A stretch of 64,000 nt of DNA from Candidatus Nitrosymbiomonas proteolyticus (GTDB lineage Bacteria; Armatimonadota; Fimbriimonadia; Fimbriimonadales; Fimbriimonadaceae), in contig AP021858.1 of assembly GCA_017347465.1 (NCBI GenBank), forward strand, positions 310,001 to 374,000. Direction: 5' to 3'. Shown here piece after piece: positions 1 through 6,787 of this stretch. The notes beneath the pieces were generated by a model that worked only from the letters and a program-made list of their open reading frames with translations, was not told where the DNA came from and made no database searches. The position numbers and the translations under genes are program-made. The first letter of the stretch is position 1; each line of letters starts with the position of its first letter.

Positions 1-391
1 AGCGGAAGGCCGAGGCGACCGAGCCTCGATCCCGAAAACAGTTCACGCGGAACCGGGCGCGCTTAGGGAGGGCGTAGGAGAAGTCGAGTTCGAGCGTCGT
101 CTCAAAACGGTGGATGTGCTCGTCCGAGAGGATGTCGTACATCATCCGCTGGGTGATCTGGGGCGTGAACCTCTGGTAGTTCAGCCTCTTGAGCTTCCCG
201 TCCTCGCGAATCACCGGCTCGCAGTTCGCGCTGATGTGGAGGTCGGAGGCGTTCCGATCGACGACGATGTTGAGAAAATCGTCGACGTGGAGGTCCTCGA
301 CGGACAGCGGGCCCGAGCCGCTCTGCTCCGCCTCTACCGGTTCCGGCGCCTGCGCGTCGGTCAATTGAAACATAGGTGTGTTGTCGTTCAT
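1..391 (-). CDS. pilT: Type IV pilus twitching ATPase PilT (N-terminal part, cut by window start)
   Basis: The reading frame opens with ATG at 391 on the minus strand and runs off position 1 without a stop, giving 130 codons. After a short acidic linker the protein reads VDDFLNIVVDRNASDLHISA, the N-terminal PAS-like motif of PilT/PilU ATPases (ASDLH), followed by a dose of family landmarks such as RFRVNCFRDRGS, which matches the PilT FRVNxFxQRG strand. The Walker A and B boxes lie outside the window. PilT powers pilus retraction at the inner membrane. It lies about 50 bp downstream of pilB on the same strand, so the extension and retraction motors are probably co-transcribed. A second in-frame ATG at 373 is possible; a GA-rich stretch upstream favours 391. 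The paralogue PilU cannot be excluded from the N-terminus alone. Confidence 0.9.
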   Translation of the reverse strand, partial: MNDNTPMFQLTDAQAPEPVEAEQSGSGPLSVEDLHVDDFLNIVVDRNASDLHISANCEPVIREDGKLKRLNYQRFTPQITQRMMYDILSDEHIHRFETTLELDFSYALPKRARFRVNCFRDRGSVASAFR

Positions 392-441
392 CTTGCAGTC
401 CGATCTCTTTCTGGGGTCGTTCCTTCTTTCTACAACGCTCA

Positions 442-2223
442 CTAGAATCCAGCGGTGAAGACCACCCGCATCACTTCTTGAGGGTCCGTGACGCCCGCTA
501 GAACCTTGACGAGGCCGTCTTCGCGCAACTCCTTCATGCCGTTCGCTTTGCCGGCTTCTTTCAGGTCGGTCAAAGGAGCGCGGCGCACGATGAGTTCCCG
601 GACCTCATCGTTCACGACCAGCAACTCGTGCAAACCGACACGGCCCCGGTAGCCGGTCATCCGGTTGTCTTCGTGAGGAACGCCGCGGTACAGGGTGACT
701 TCTTCCTCGGGGTCGGTGAAGTTGAACCCGAACCTGCGAAGGTCGATCGCCGGAACCGCGTACGCCTCCTTGTGGCTCTGGTCGATCCGGCGGCCCAGCC
801 TTTGGGCCAAAACGCCGATGACGGTCGCAGCGATCAGGTACGGCTCGACGCCCATATCGACCATACGAATCGTGGCCGAAGGAGCGTCGTTCGTGTGCAG
901 GGTGGAAAGAACAAGGTGGCCCGTCAGCGACGCCTCGATGGCGATTTCGGCGGTTTCCAGGTCGCGCATTTCTCCGACCATGATGATGTCGGGGTCTTGC
1001 CTAAGGAACGACCGCAGTGCCGTAGCGAACGTCAGGCCGGCTTTGCGGTTCACCTGGACCTGGGCGATGCCGTTGAGCTGGTACTCGATCGGCTCTTCAA
1101 TCGTGATGACGTTCACGCCAACCGTGTTGAGCCGGTTCAAGACCGAGTACTGTGTGGTGGTTTTTCCCGAACCCGTAGGACCGGTCGAGAGGAACATGCC
1201 GTTCGGCTGCGAGGTGAGCTCTTCGATCTTCGCCTGGTTCTCATCCGTAAAGCCGAGCTTGCCAAGTCCGATGAGGATGCTCGACTTGTCGAGAATACGC
1301 ATGACGATCTTCTCGCCGAACGGGGTCGGGATGCTCGATACGCGAAGGTCGTACTCTTTGTTTTGGTGGCGAATCTCGATACGGCCGTCTTGGGGAATCC
1401 GGCGCTCGGCGATGTTCATGTCCGCCATGATCTTCAGGCGGCTGATGAGCGGCGCCTGCAGGCTCTTGGGAACCATCATCGCCTCCATCAAGACGCCGTC
1501 GATGCGGTACCGGACTCGCACGGATCGATGCTGCGGCTCGACGTGGATGTCGCTGGCTCTGTCGTAAATCGCTTGTTGGATCAGGGCGTTGGCGAGCTTG
1601 ATGATCGGCGCTTGCTCGGCCATCTTCTCGGCGTCCGCATCGGCCGCCTCTTCTTCGCCTTCGCGCCCTCTGGCGACTTGGGCGCTCGCGATGGCCGCCC
1701 GAATCTCGCCGTGGATGCTCGGCGTCCCTGCCGGAGAGGCCTGCTGCAAGGCGGTCTCCGCCGCCGCCGCGTCGCCGTTGCCGGCGGTTCCGGAGTAGTA
1801 CTTCTTGATCGCGTCCTCGATGGCGCCCGGAACGGCCATCACCGGATGCACCCGGCACCCCGAAGCCATCGTGATGTCGTCCTGCGCTCGTAGGTCCGAG
1901 ATGTTCGCCATCGCGACCCACAGGTTATTGCCTTCCTTGCGAACCGGGATGGCGCTGTGCAACTTGACGATGCGCTCAGGCACGACGTTGATCGCGTTCG
2001 ACTCGATCTGGACGTTGTCGATGTCGACGAACGGGTAGCCGCTTTCGGCCGCTTTGCCTTCGAGCACCGCGCGCTCGCCGACCATGCCCAAAGTAACCAG
2101 GACCTTTCCGAGGTCCGGTTCGTTCGTCTGCTGCTGAACCTTCTTCGCTTCGTCGAGTTGGGCCGAGGTGATGTACCCCTTCTCCAACAAGAAGTCGACC
2201 ATCGAGACGCGCTTTAACGCCAT
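442..2223 (-). CDS. pilB: Type IV pilus assembly / type II secretion ATPase (PilB/GspE)
   Basis: 593 residues, the usual length for PilB. Residues 1-145 form an MshEN-like N-terminal domain (FLLEKGYIT, LVTLGMV), followed by an Ala-rich linker and the ATPase core. Visible motifs are RASDIHVEP (222-230), Walker A GPTGSGKTTT (348-357), the Asp box around TIEEPIEY (374-381), Walker B DIIMVGEMRD (412-421) and the His box TGHLVLSTLHTNDA (434-447). The enzyme hydrolyses ATP at the inner membrane to drive pilus (or pseudopilus) polymerisation. The C-terminal region that normally carries a four-cysteine zinc site reads RRIDQSHKE and RGVPHEDNRMTGYRGR (about 479-528), so all four cysteines are replaced. 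The gene lies directly upstream of pilT. AGGAG stands 12 nt before the ATG. PilB is more likely than GspE because of the pilT neighbour. Confidence 0.93.
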   Translation of the reverse strand: MALKRVSMVDFLLEKGYITSAQLDEAKKVQQQTNEPDLGKVLVTLGMVGERAVLEGKAAESGYPFVDIDNVQIESNAINVVPERIVKLHSAIPVRKEGNNLWVAMANISDLRAQDDITMASGCRVHPVMAVPGAIEDAIKKYYSGTAGNGDAAAAETALQQASPAGTPSIHGEIRAAIASAQVARGREGEEEAADADAEKMAEQAPIIKLANALIQQAIYDRASDIHVEPQHRSVRVRYRIDGVLMEAMMVPKSLQAPLISRLKIMADMNIAERRIPQDGRIEIRHQNKEYDLRVSSIPTPFGEKIVMRILDKSSILIGLGKLGFTDENQAKIEELTSQPNGMFLSTGPTGSGKTTTQYSVLNRLNTVGVNVITIEEPIEYQLNGIAQVQVNRKAGLTFATALRSFLRQDPDIIMVGEMRDLETAEIAIEASLTGHLVLSTLHTNDAPSATIRMVDMGVEPYLIAATVIGVLAQRLGRRIDQSHKEAYAVPAIDLRRFGFNFTDPEEEVTLYRGVPHEDNRMTGYRGRVGLHELLVVNDEVRELIVRRAPLTDLKEAGKANGMKELREDGLVKVLAGVTDPQEVMRVVFTAGF

Positions 2224-2377
2224 TCTGTTTCGTAACTCCTAAGCTGAACCTATGGCTCTGCGATTCCGCCCGCAATCAGGGGGACTCCCCCTATTGTAGA
2301 CCAACCGCGCTGATTTCGTTCGCTATAAGTGCGCATCCCGCACAATTCCGACGGGTCGAGGGCTCCATATCGTTCAG

Positions 2378-4612
2378 ATGCATTCCCAACTTCTCTCGGC
2401 GCGGTCGGCGGGGTACATTCGGAAGGCATTGATTCGCGATTTCCTTGAGTCTGAACTGCGGGCGGCCGTCGAGCGCCTGATTGCGTCCGGCGAACTGCCG
2501 CCGGGAGACTACCCGACCCCAACCCTTTCCGACGCCAAAGACGCCTCCCACGGCGACTTTTCGAGCCAGTTCGCGCTCGCAGCCGCCAAGACCGCGGGCC
2601 TCCCCCCGAGGGAGATCGCCGACCGGCTCGCGGCGCAGCTTCCCCTGGGTGAATTGCTGGATTCGGCAGAAGTCGCCGGGCCGGGCTTTCTCAACCTGCG
2701 CTTGAGGTCCGTCGCGATCGCGAAGTTCGTGAAAGAAGTACTCGAAAAGGGGGACGATCTCCCAAGGTCGTTGGCCGAGGCTCCGGTTCGGCTGAACGTC
2801 GAGTTCGTGTCGGTGAACCCGAACGGCCCGATCACCGTGGGCTCCGGAAGGGGCGCAGCGTTCGGCTCGACCCTCTGCAACGTGTTGGAGGCGGCGGGCC
2901 ACAAGGTTCACCGGGAGTATTACATCAACGACGGCACGAACAGCGAGCAGATGAGGCTGTTTGCGGAGAGTGTGCGGGCGATTCTCCTGGGTCGGTCTAT
3001 TCCAGAAGGAGGGTATCGGGGGGACTATGTTGCCCACATAGCTGAGCGAGTAAACCGTCAGATCGACGGCGTCGAAAAGTCTATCGATAGACTTAAATGG
3101 AGGCTGTCGAATATGGGAACGGTGGTGAGACAGGCCTACATAGAGTCTGAGCAGGAACGAATTACGTTTGAGACCCAACGGCTGTTGTCAGCACTCGGGC
3201 CAATCCTGCACTTGCGTGCCAACAGTCAGAGCAACGAGCAAATCGTTGAGCGGCTGGGCTGGGAACTGCAAGTCCTTGCAGGAAACGCAGCTTTCAACGA
3301 ACAGGCGGACGACCTCGCCGCATTCGGCGTCACCTTCGACACCTGGTTCTCCGAACAGTACCTCCACGACTCCGGCAAGGTTCAAGAGTGCATCGAAGCC
3401 CTCATCGCCAAGGGAGCGGCGGACACCGAACCCTACCAACTCGAAGTCATCAAGAAAAAGGGCGAACCCGACGAAGTCAAGAGGAATGAGCAGCCCATCG
3501 AGGAGGACGGCGACGAATCGCCGCACATCGAGCAGCCGGACCCCAAACCCTCACCCCCAACCCCCTCTCCCTCTTCGCCCGGCGGCGAAAAAGGCGAGGG
3601 GGCTCTTGCGACCCTCTGGCTCCGCTCCACCAAGTTCGCCGACGACAAGGACCGCGTCCTGCGGCGCAAGGACGGCCGCTGGACCTACATCGCCAGCGAC
3701 GTCGCCTATCATAAGGACAAGTTCAACCGGGGCTCTGCGCCCGGCGAAAAAGGTAGTGTGGCCCCGGCCGACAAGCTCCTCACCATCCTCGGCCCAGATC
3801 ACCACGGCTACATCGGAAGGCTGAGGGCGGTCGTGGCGGCTCTGCTGGAGGAGCAGGGAGAGGCGGCCGGAGGCGATGCGACGCAACCTCTTTCCGAGTC
3901 CGAGGCGCTCCTCTACCGCGACCCCGCCGAGCGCGACGCATGTCTGGCTGCCCTCGAAGAAGCCAGGAAGAAACTCGAAGTCGTCATCTTCCAGATCGTG
4001 CGCTTCGTCAAAGACGGCAAGCCCGCGCCGATGCGCAAGCGGGACGGCAACATCTACTCGCTCAAGGACCTGATGCTGGAGATTGGCAAGAACGCTGCTC
4101 CCGCTGCCAAGGAGAGCGAGCAACTCCGAATCGGCAAGGACGTCGCCCGGTTCTTCTATCTCATGCGCTCGCACGACACCCACATGGACTTCGACCTCGA
4201 CCTAGCCGAAAAGCAGTCCGACGAGAACCCGGTCTATTACGTTCAGTACGCCCACGCTCGCATCTGCTCGGTGCTGCGAAAGGCCGAGGAAACCGGCCTG
4301 GGCGCCCCCGGACCCCACGACCCGTTCGACCCTGCCTTGCTCGCCGAGCCGAAAGAGCTCGCCCTGATCAAGAAGGTCTGCGACCTGCCGTTCGAGGTGC
4401 GGCGATGCGCCGAGGACTACGGCGTGCACCGTCTGACGAGCTATGCGACCGAGCTCGCGCGGGCTTACCACGCCTTCTACGATAGCTGCCGGGTGCTCCA
4501 ACCGGAAAACCTTCCGCTCACGAGGGCCCGCCTCGCGCTCTGCCAAGCCGCCGCGATCGGGCTGCGCTCCACCCTCGGACTCCTCGGAATCTCAGCGCCC
4601 GAACGCATGTGA
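2378..4612 (+). CDS. argS: Arginyl-tRNA synthetase with internal insertions
   Basis: 744 residues, against about 550-600 for most ArgRS. The order is family-typical: N-terminal additional domain (GDFSSQFALAAAK, PGFLNLRL), the class I catalytic start VEFVSVNPNGP, REYYINDGTNSEQM, GRWTYIASDVAYHKDKF, ILGPDHHGYIGR, MRKRDGN in the KMSKR position (M552), and the DALR tail with HDTHMDFDLDLA and NPVYYVQYAHARICS. It charges tRNA-Arg in the cytoplasm. Three features are odd. The HIGH signature reads T153-V-G-S156, so both histidines are missing. Residues about 205-305 form an insertion with AT-richer codons than the rest. Residues about 367-416 are a Pro/Ser/Gly-rich insertion encoded by a palindromic repeat, echoed in short form near residue 455. 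The start is uncertain: ATG 2378 has only a weak upstream GAGGG, and TTG 2429 is also possible. The divergent pilB begins 154 bp away. Confidence 0.92.
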   Translation: MHSQLLSARSAGYIRKALIRDFLESELRAAVERLIASGELPPGDYPTPTLSDAKDASHGDFSSQFALAAAKTAGLPPREIADRLAAQLPLGELLDSAEVAGPGFLNLRLRSVAIAKFVKEVLEKGDDLPRSLAEAPVRLNVEFVSVNPNGPITVGSGRGAAFGSTLCNVLEAAGHKVHREYYINDGTNSEQMRLFAESVRAILLGRSIPEGGYRGDYVAHIAERVNRQIDGVEKSIDRLKWRLSNMGTVVRQAYIESEQERITFETQRLLSALGPILHLRANSQSNEQIVERLGWELQVLAGNAAFNEQADDLAAFGVTFDTWFSEQYLHDSGKVQECIEALIAKGAADTEPYQLEVIKKKGEPDEVKRNEQPIEEDGDESPHIEQPDPKPSPPTPSPSSPGGEKGEGALATLWLRSTKFADDKDRVLRRKDGRWTYIASDVAYHKDKFNRGSAPGEKGSVAPADKLLTILGPDHHGYIGRLRAVVAALLEEQGEAAGGDATQPLSESEALLYRDPAERDACLAALEEARKKLEVVIFQIVRFVKDGKPAPMRKRDGNIYSLKDLMLEIGKNAAPAAKESEQLRIGKDVARFFYLMRSHDTHMDFDLDLAEKQSDENPVYYVQYAHARICSVLRKAEETGLGAPGPHDPFDPALLAEPKELALIKKVCDLPFEVRRCAEDYGVHRLTSYATELARAYHAFYDSCRVLQPENLPLTRARLALCQAAAIGLRSTLGLLGISAPERM
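3561..3602. repeat. Palindromic repeat element inserted in frame in argS
   Basis: The sequence from 3561 to 3579 (CCCCCTCTCCCTCTTCGCC) pairs with 3584 to 3602 at 16 of 19 positions around a CGGC loop. The surrounding low-complexity run (CCCTCACCCCCAACCCC just upstream) looks like an intergenic palindromic repeat rather than protein-coding sequence, yet it is read through in frame within argS. A related 15-nt stretch, GCCCGGCGAAAAAGG, recurs at 3739-3753 in the same gene, also where other ArgRS proteins have no residues. Both the repeat identity and its mobility are inferences from sequence shape. Confidence 0.6.
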
Positions 4613-4669
4613 CGGCATTTCGCCGAACCGATCCGCCCTTCGAAACGACAGAATCACTGAGGGAGAACG

Positions 4670-5404
4670 ATGAGACTCGCGCTTGCGATCTTGCTTGCGT
4701 TGCCCGTCTTTGGAGCGGCGCAAGAGCTATGGCACTTCGGTTCGCCGAACCTGATTTACGGCATCTACCGCAAAAAGTGGCACGACGCCGTGTACTTCGA
4801 TGAGGTCAGGATCGGGCACATCGACACCACGGTCAAGGACACCCAGTGGAACGGGATTCCCTGCAAGCTCTACACCTCAAATTCGTTTTTCAGCCCCAAA
4901 GAGGGGATGCCCGCGATCCCCACCGCCCGCATCACCAAGTCCTACATCGGTGCCGACGGGAAGGTGCTGCGGGTCGAAACCAGCTACAGCGACTGGCAAA
5001 AGAGCGTGATCGTCGTCGCCGACTTCAAGGTCGACGAGATCGAACTGTTCGTCCGGGACAAGAACGGGGAGCGCCGGAGCACGCTCAACCCCGCCGGTGG
5101 GACGGGCACCTTCCGTAACCCGTTTCTCGCGCTCATCGCCGAAATGGAAAAGGACCGCAAGGACGTCAAGTTTCAGCTAATCGACCCCGCGAGCGGCGGC
5201 TTGATCTCCTACACGGCGCGGGCGGTCGGGAAGTTCAACGGCACGATCTCGAACGAGAAGTTCCAGGGGGCGATCGTCGAACTCAACGGTCCGCTCGGAA
5301 GGGACAAGGTGTGGATCACCGACAAGGGCATGATGATCAAGGTCGAGCTTCACGACGGGGCGGTCGTCAACGCTCAAGATTTTCCCTTCAAGATCGATGG
5401 CTAG
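4670..5404 (+). CDS. Secreted protein of unknown function
   Basis: 244 residues beginning with a clear signal peptide (MRLALAILLALPVFGAAQ, predicted cut after AA-Q). The mature part is rich in beta-strand-like segments and has no recognised catalytic motif. It contains two cysteine-free halves except for a single IPCKLY. The start ATG 4670 follows GAGGGAGAAC at good spacing. It sits 57 bp after argS on the same strand. I do not recognise the family; the export signal is the only supported functional statement. Confidence 0.75.
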   Translation: MRLALAILLALPVFGAAQELWHFGSPNLIYGIYRKKWHDAVYFDEVRIGHIDTTVKDTQWNGIPCKLYTSNSFFSPKEGMPAIPTARITKSYIGADGKVLRVETSYSDWQKSVIVVADFKVDEIELFVRDKNGERRSTLNPAGGTGTFRNPFLALIAEMEKDRKDVKFQLIDPASGGLISYTARAVGKFNGTISNEKFQGAIVELNGPLGRDKVWITDKGMMIKVELHDGAVVNAQDFPFKIDG

Positions 5405-5453
5405 TCCAGTTTGCGGCGACGAAGCTGAGAATCCTCGCGTATTCTGAGTGAAG

Positions 5454-5624
5454 ATGGTTCTCCGAGGACTGATTGGACTGACGCTGGGCGCGCTCGCGGG
5501 GCTGGTGTATTCGCAGGTGATGGCTTCCTGCGGCTCGACGTGAGTGAGCGCGAAAAATCCGGCGGTGCCGGTGATCGTTCTTGCCGCGGTGGGCCTCTTC
5601 GCCGCCCTTTCGGGGAAGCCCTGA
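5454..5624 (+). CDS. Candidate selenoprotein: small two-helix membrane protein with in-frame UGA
   Basis: Reading from ATG 5454, 29 sense codons are followed by TGA at 5541-5543, then 26 further codons in the same frame to TGA at 5622. Read through, the 56-residue product has two transmembrane segments (GLIGLTLGALAGLVYSQVMA and AVPVIVLAAVGLFAALSG) joined by a loop C-G-S-T-U-V-S-A-K-N-P. From memory, small DUF6132-type proteins have the same layout with two loop cysteines and a following N-P, so the TGA falls close to the second cysteine. The post-TGA codons have GC in the third position in 21 of 26 cases, as expected for coding sequence here. A hairpin with a GGT loop starts 15 nt after the TGA. 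The Shine-Dalgarno is weak (GAGTGAAG), and GTG 5448 is an alternative start. A recently disabled gene is the competing reading. Confidence 0.5.
5559..5571 (+). promoter_or_regulatory. SECIS-like hairpin downstream of in-frame UGA
   Basis: CCGGC (5559-5563), loop GGT (5564-5566) and GCCGG (5567-5571) form a perfect five-pair stem. The loop begins 20 nt after the UGA at 5541-5543. Bacterial SECIS elements place an apical loop with a G in its first positions about 16-37 nt after the UGA, so spacing and loop both fit. The stem is short and the lower helix is poorly formed, so this is suggestive only. Confidence 0.4.
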
Positions 5625-5632
5625 CCTCCGCA

Positions 5633-6745
5633 ATGGCCCCGCTGGCGGTCTACGTCCACACCCCCTTCTGCCCGACCAAGTGCGGATACTGCGACTTCAA
5701 TAGCTTTGCGATGTCGGGGCCGATTCAGGGCCGCGTGAGTTCGGCAATCGAGCGCGAGATCGCCGCATCCCCTACGCGAGGGACCCCGGCGAAATCGATC
5801 TTCTTCGGCGGAGGAACCCCCACGTATCTCTCCGCCTTGCACTTGACCTCGCTGCTCCGGGCCACGCTCGCGGCGCACCCGCCCACCGACGAGTGTGAGA
5901 TCACCTCAGAGGCCAACCCCGGAACCGCCGATGCCGACAAGTTCGCCGCGATGCGGGGAGCGGGGTTCAACCGCCTGAGCCTGGGCGCGCAGAGCTTTCG
6001 CGACGACGACTTGGCGCGATTGGGGAGGGTGCATCGGGCTTCCGAGATCGAGCGGGCGGTGACGTTGGCCCGCGATGCGGGGTTTCAGAACCTCAACCTC
6101 GACCTCATGTTCGCTCTGCCGGGCCAGACCGTCGCCGATTGGAGGTCGAACCTCGAACGGGCGTTCGAACTCGGCACGGAGCACTTGAGCCTCTACTGCC
6201 TTACGCTCGAACCGAACACCCCCTTCTCCAAGGAGCACCGCGCCGGGCGTCTTACGCTCCCAGAGGAGGAGCATCAGGTCGAAATGTACGATCTCGCGGT
6301 CGATCTGGCTTCCGAAGCGGGATACCTCCAGTACGAGATCAGCAACTTTGCCAGGCCGGGATTCGAGTGCAGGCACAACCTCGCCTATTGGCGCTGCGAG
6401 CAGTACGCCGGATATGGCCCAGGCGCCGTCGGGAGGCTCGGCCTTCCGCAAGGGCCCACCCGTTACACCAACCTCAAGCACCCGCGAGCCTATGCGGAGG
6501 CGGTCGAGCGCGGCGAGCGGCTCTGGTGCGAGAGCGAGGCGCTCACCGAGGAGAACCTCCGCATGGAGAAGATTCTGCTCGGGCTCAGACTCGACGAGGG
6601 CCTGGACTCTCAGGGCCTCGACCTCTCGGAGGAGGCGCTCAGGTCGCTGGAAGAGCGGGCCTGGATTCGCCGGACCGAGGGCCAGATTCAGTTGACGCGC
6701 GCGGGAAAGCACTTCTGCAACGAAGTGGCGCTCGCCCTCTGCTGA
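5633..6745 (+). CDS. hemW: Radical SAM heme chaperone HemW
   Basis: 370 residues from ATG 5633 (MAPLAVYVHTPF), the usual HemW start. The radical-SAM cluster is C13-x3-C17-x2-C20 followed by D-F. The phenylalanine two residues after the last cysteine separates HemW from true coproporphyrinogen oxidase HemN, which has a fourth cysteine there. FFGGGTPTYL, SEANPGT, LSLGAQSF and NLDLMFALPGQ follow in the standard order, and a HemN C-terminal domain closes the protein. HemW binds heme and hands it to respiratory-chain proteins in the cytoplasm or at the membrane. The frame is open farther upstream to 5540, but that part overlaps the small membrane gene and looks non-coding. It follows the candidate selenoprotein by 8 bp. 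Confidence 0.92.
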   Translation: MAPLAVYVHTPFCPTKCGYCDFNSFAMSGPIQGRVSSAIEREIAASPTRGTPAKSIFFGGGTPTYLSALHLTSLLRATLAAHPPTDECEITSEANPGTADADKFAAMRGAGFNRLSLGAQSFRDDDLARLGRVHRASEIERAVTLARDAGFQNLNLDLMFALPGQTVADWRSNLERAFELGTEHLSLYCLTLEPNTPFSKEHRAGRLTLPEEEHQVEMYDLAVDLASEAGYLQYEISNFARPGFECRHNLAYWRCEQYAGYGPGAVGRLGLPQGPTRYTNLKHPRAYAEAVERGERLWCESEALTEENLRMEKILLGLRLDEGLDSQGLDLSEEALRSLEERAWIRRTEGQIQLTRAGKHFCNEVALALC

Positions 6746-6787
6746 CCGAGCCTTTCTCGGCGGCACCCAGCACAGTAAACTGCCCCC

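Noticed and set aside
628-1893. 421-codon plus-strand frame opposite pilB
   Set aside because: It is the antisense shadow of a well-conserved ATPase gene; the product is Arg/Asp/Val-rich without domains.
5540-5632. Upstream extension of the hemW frame to 5540
   Set aside because: The extension is Arg/Gly-rich, overlaps the small membrane gene in another frame, and HemW similarity starts at MAPLAVYVHTPF.
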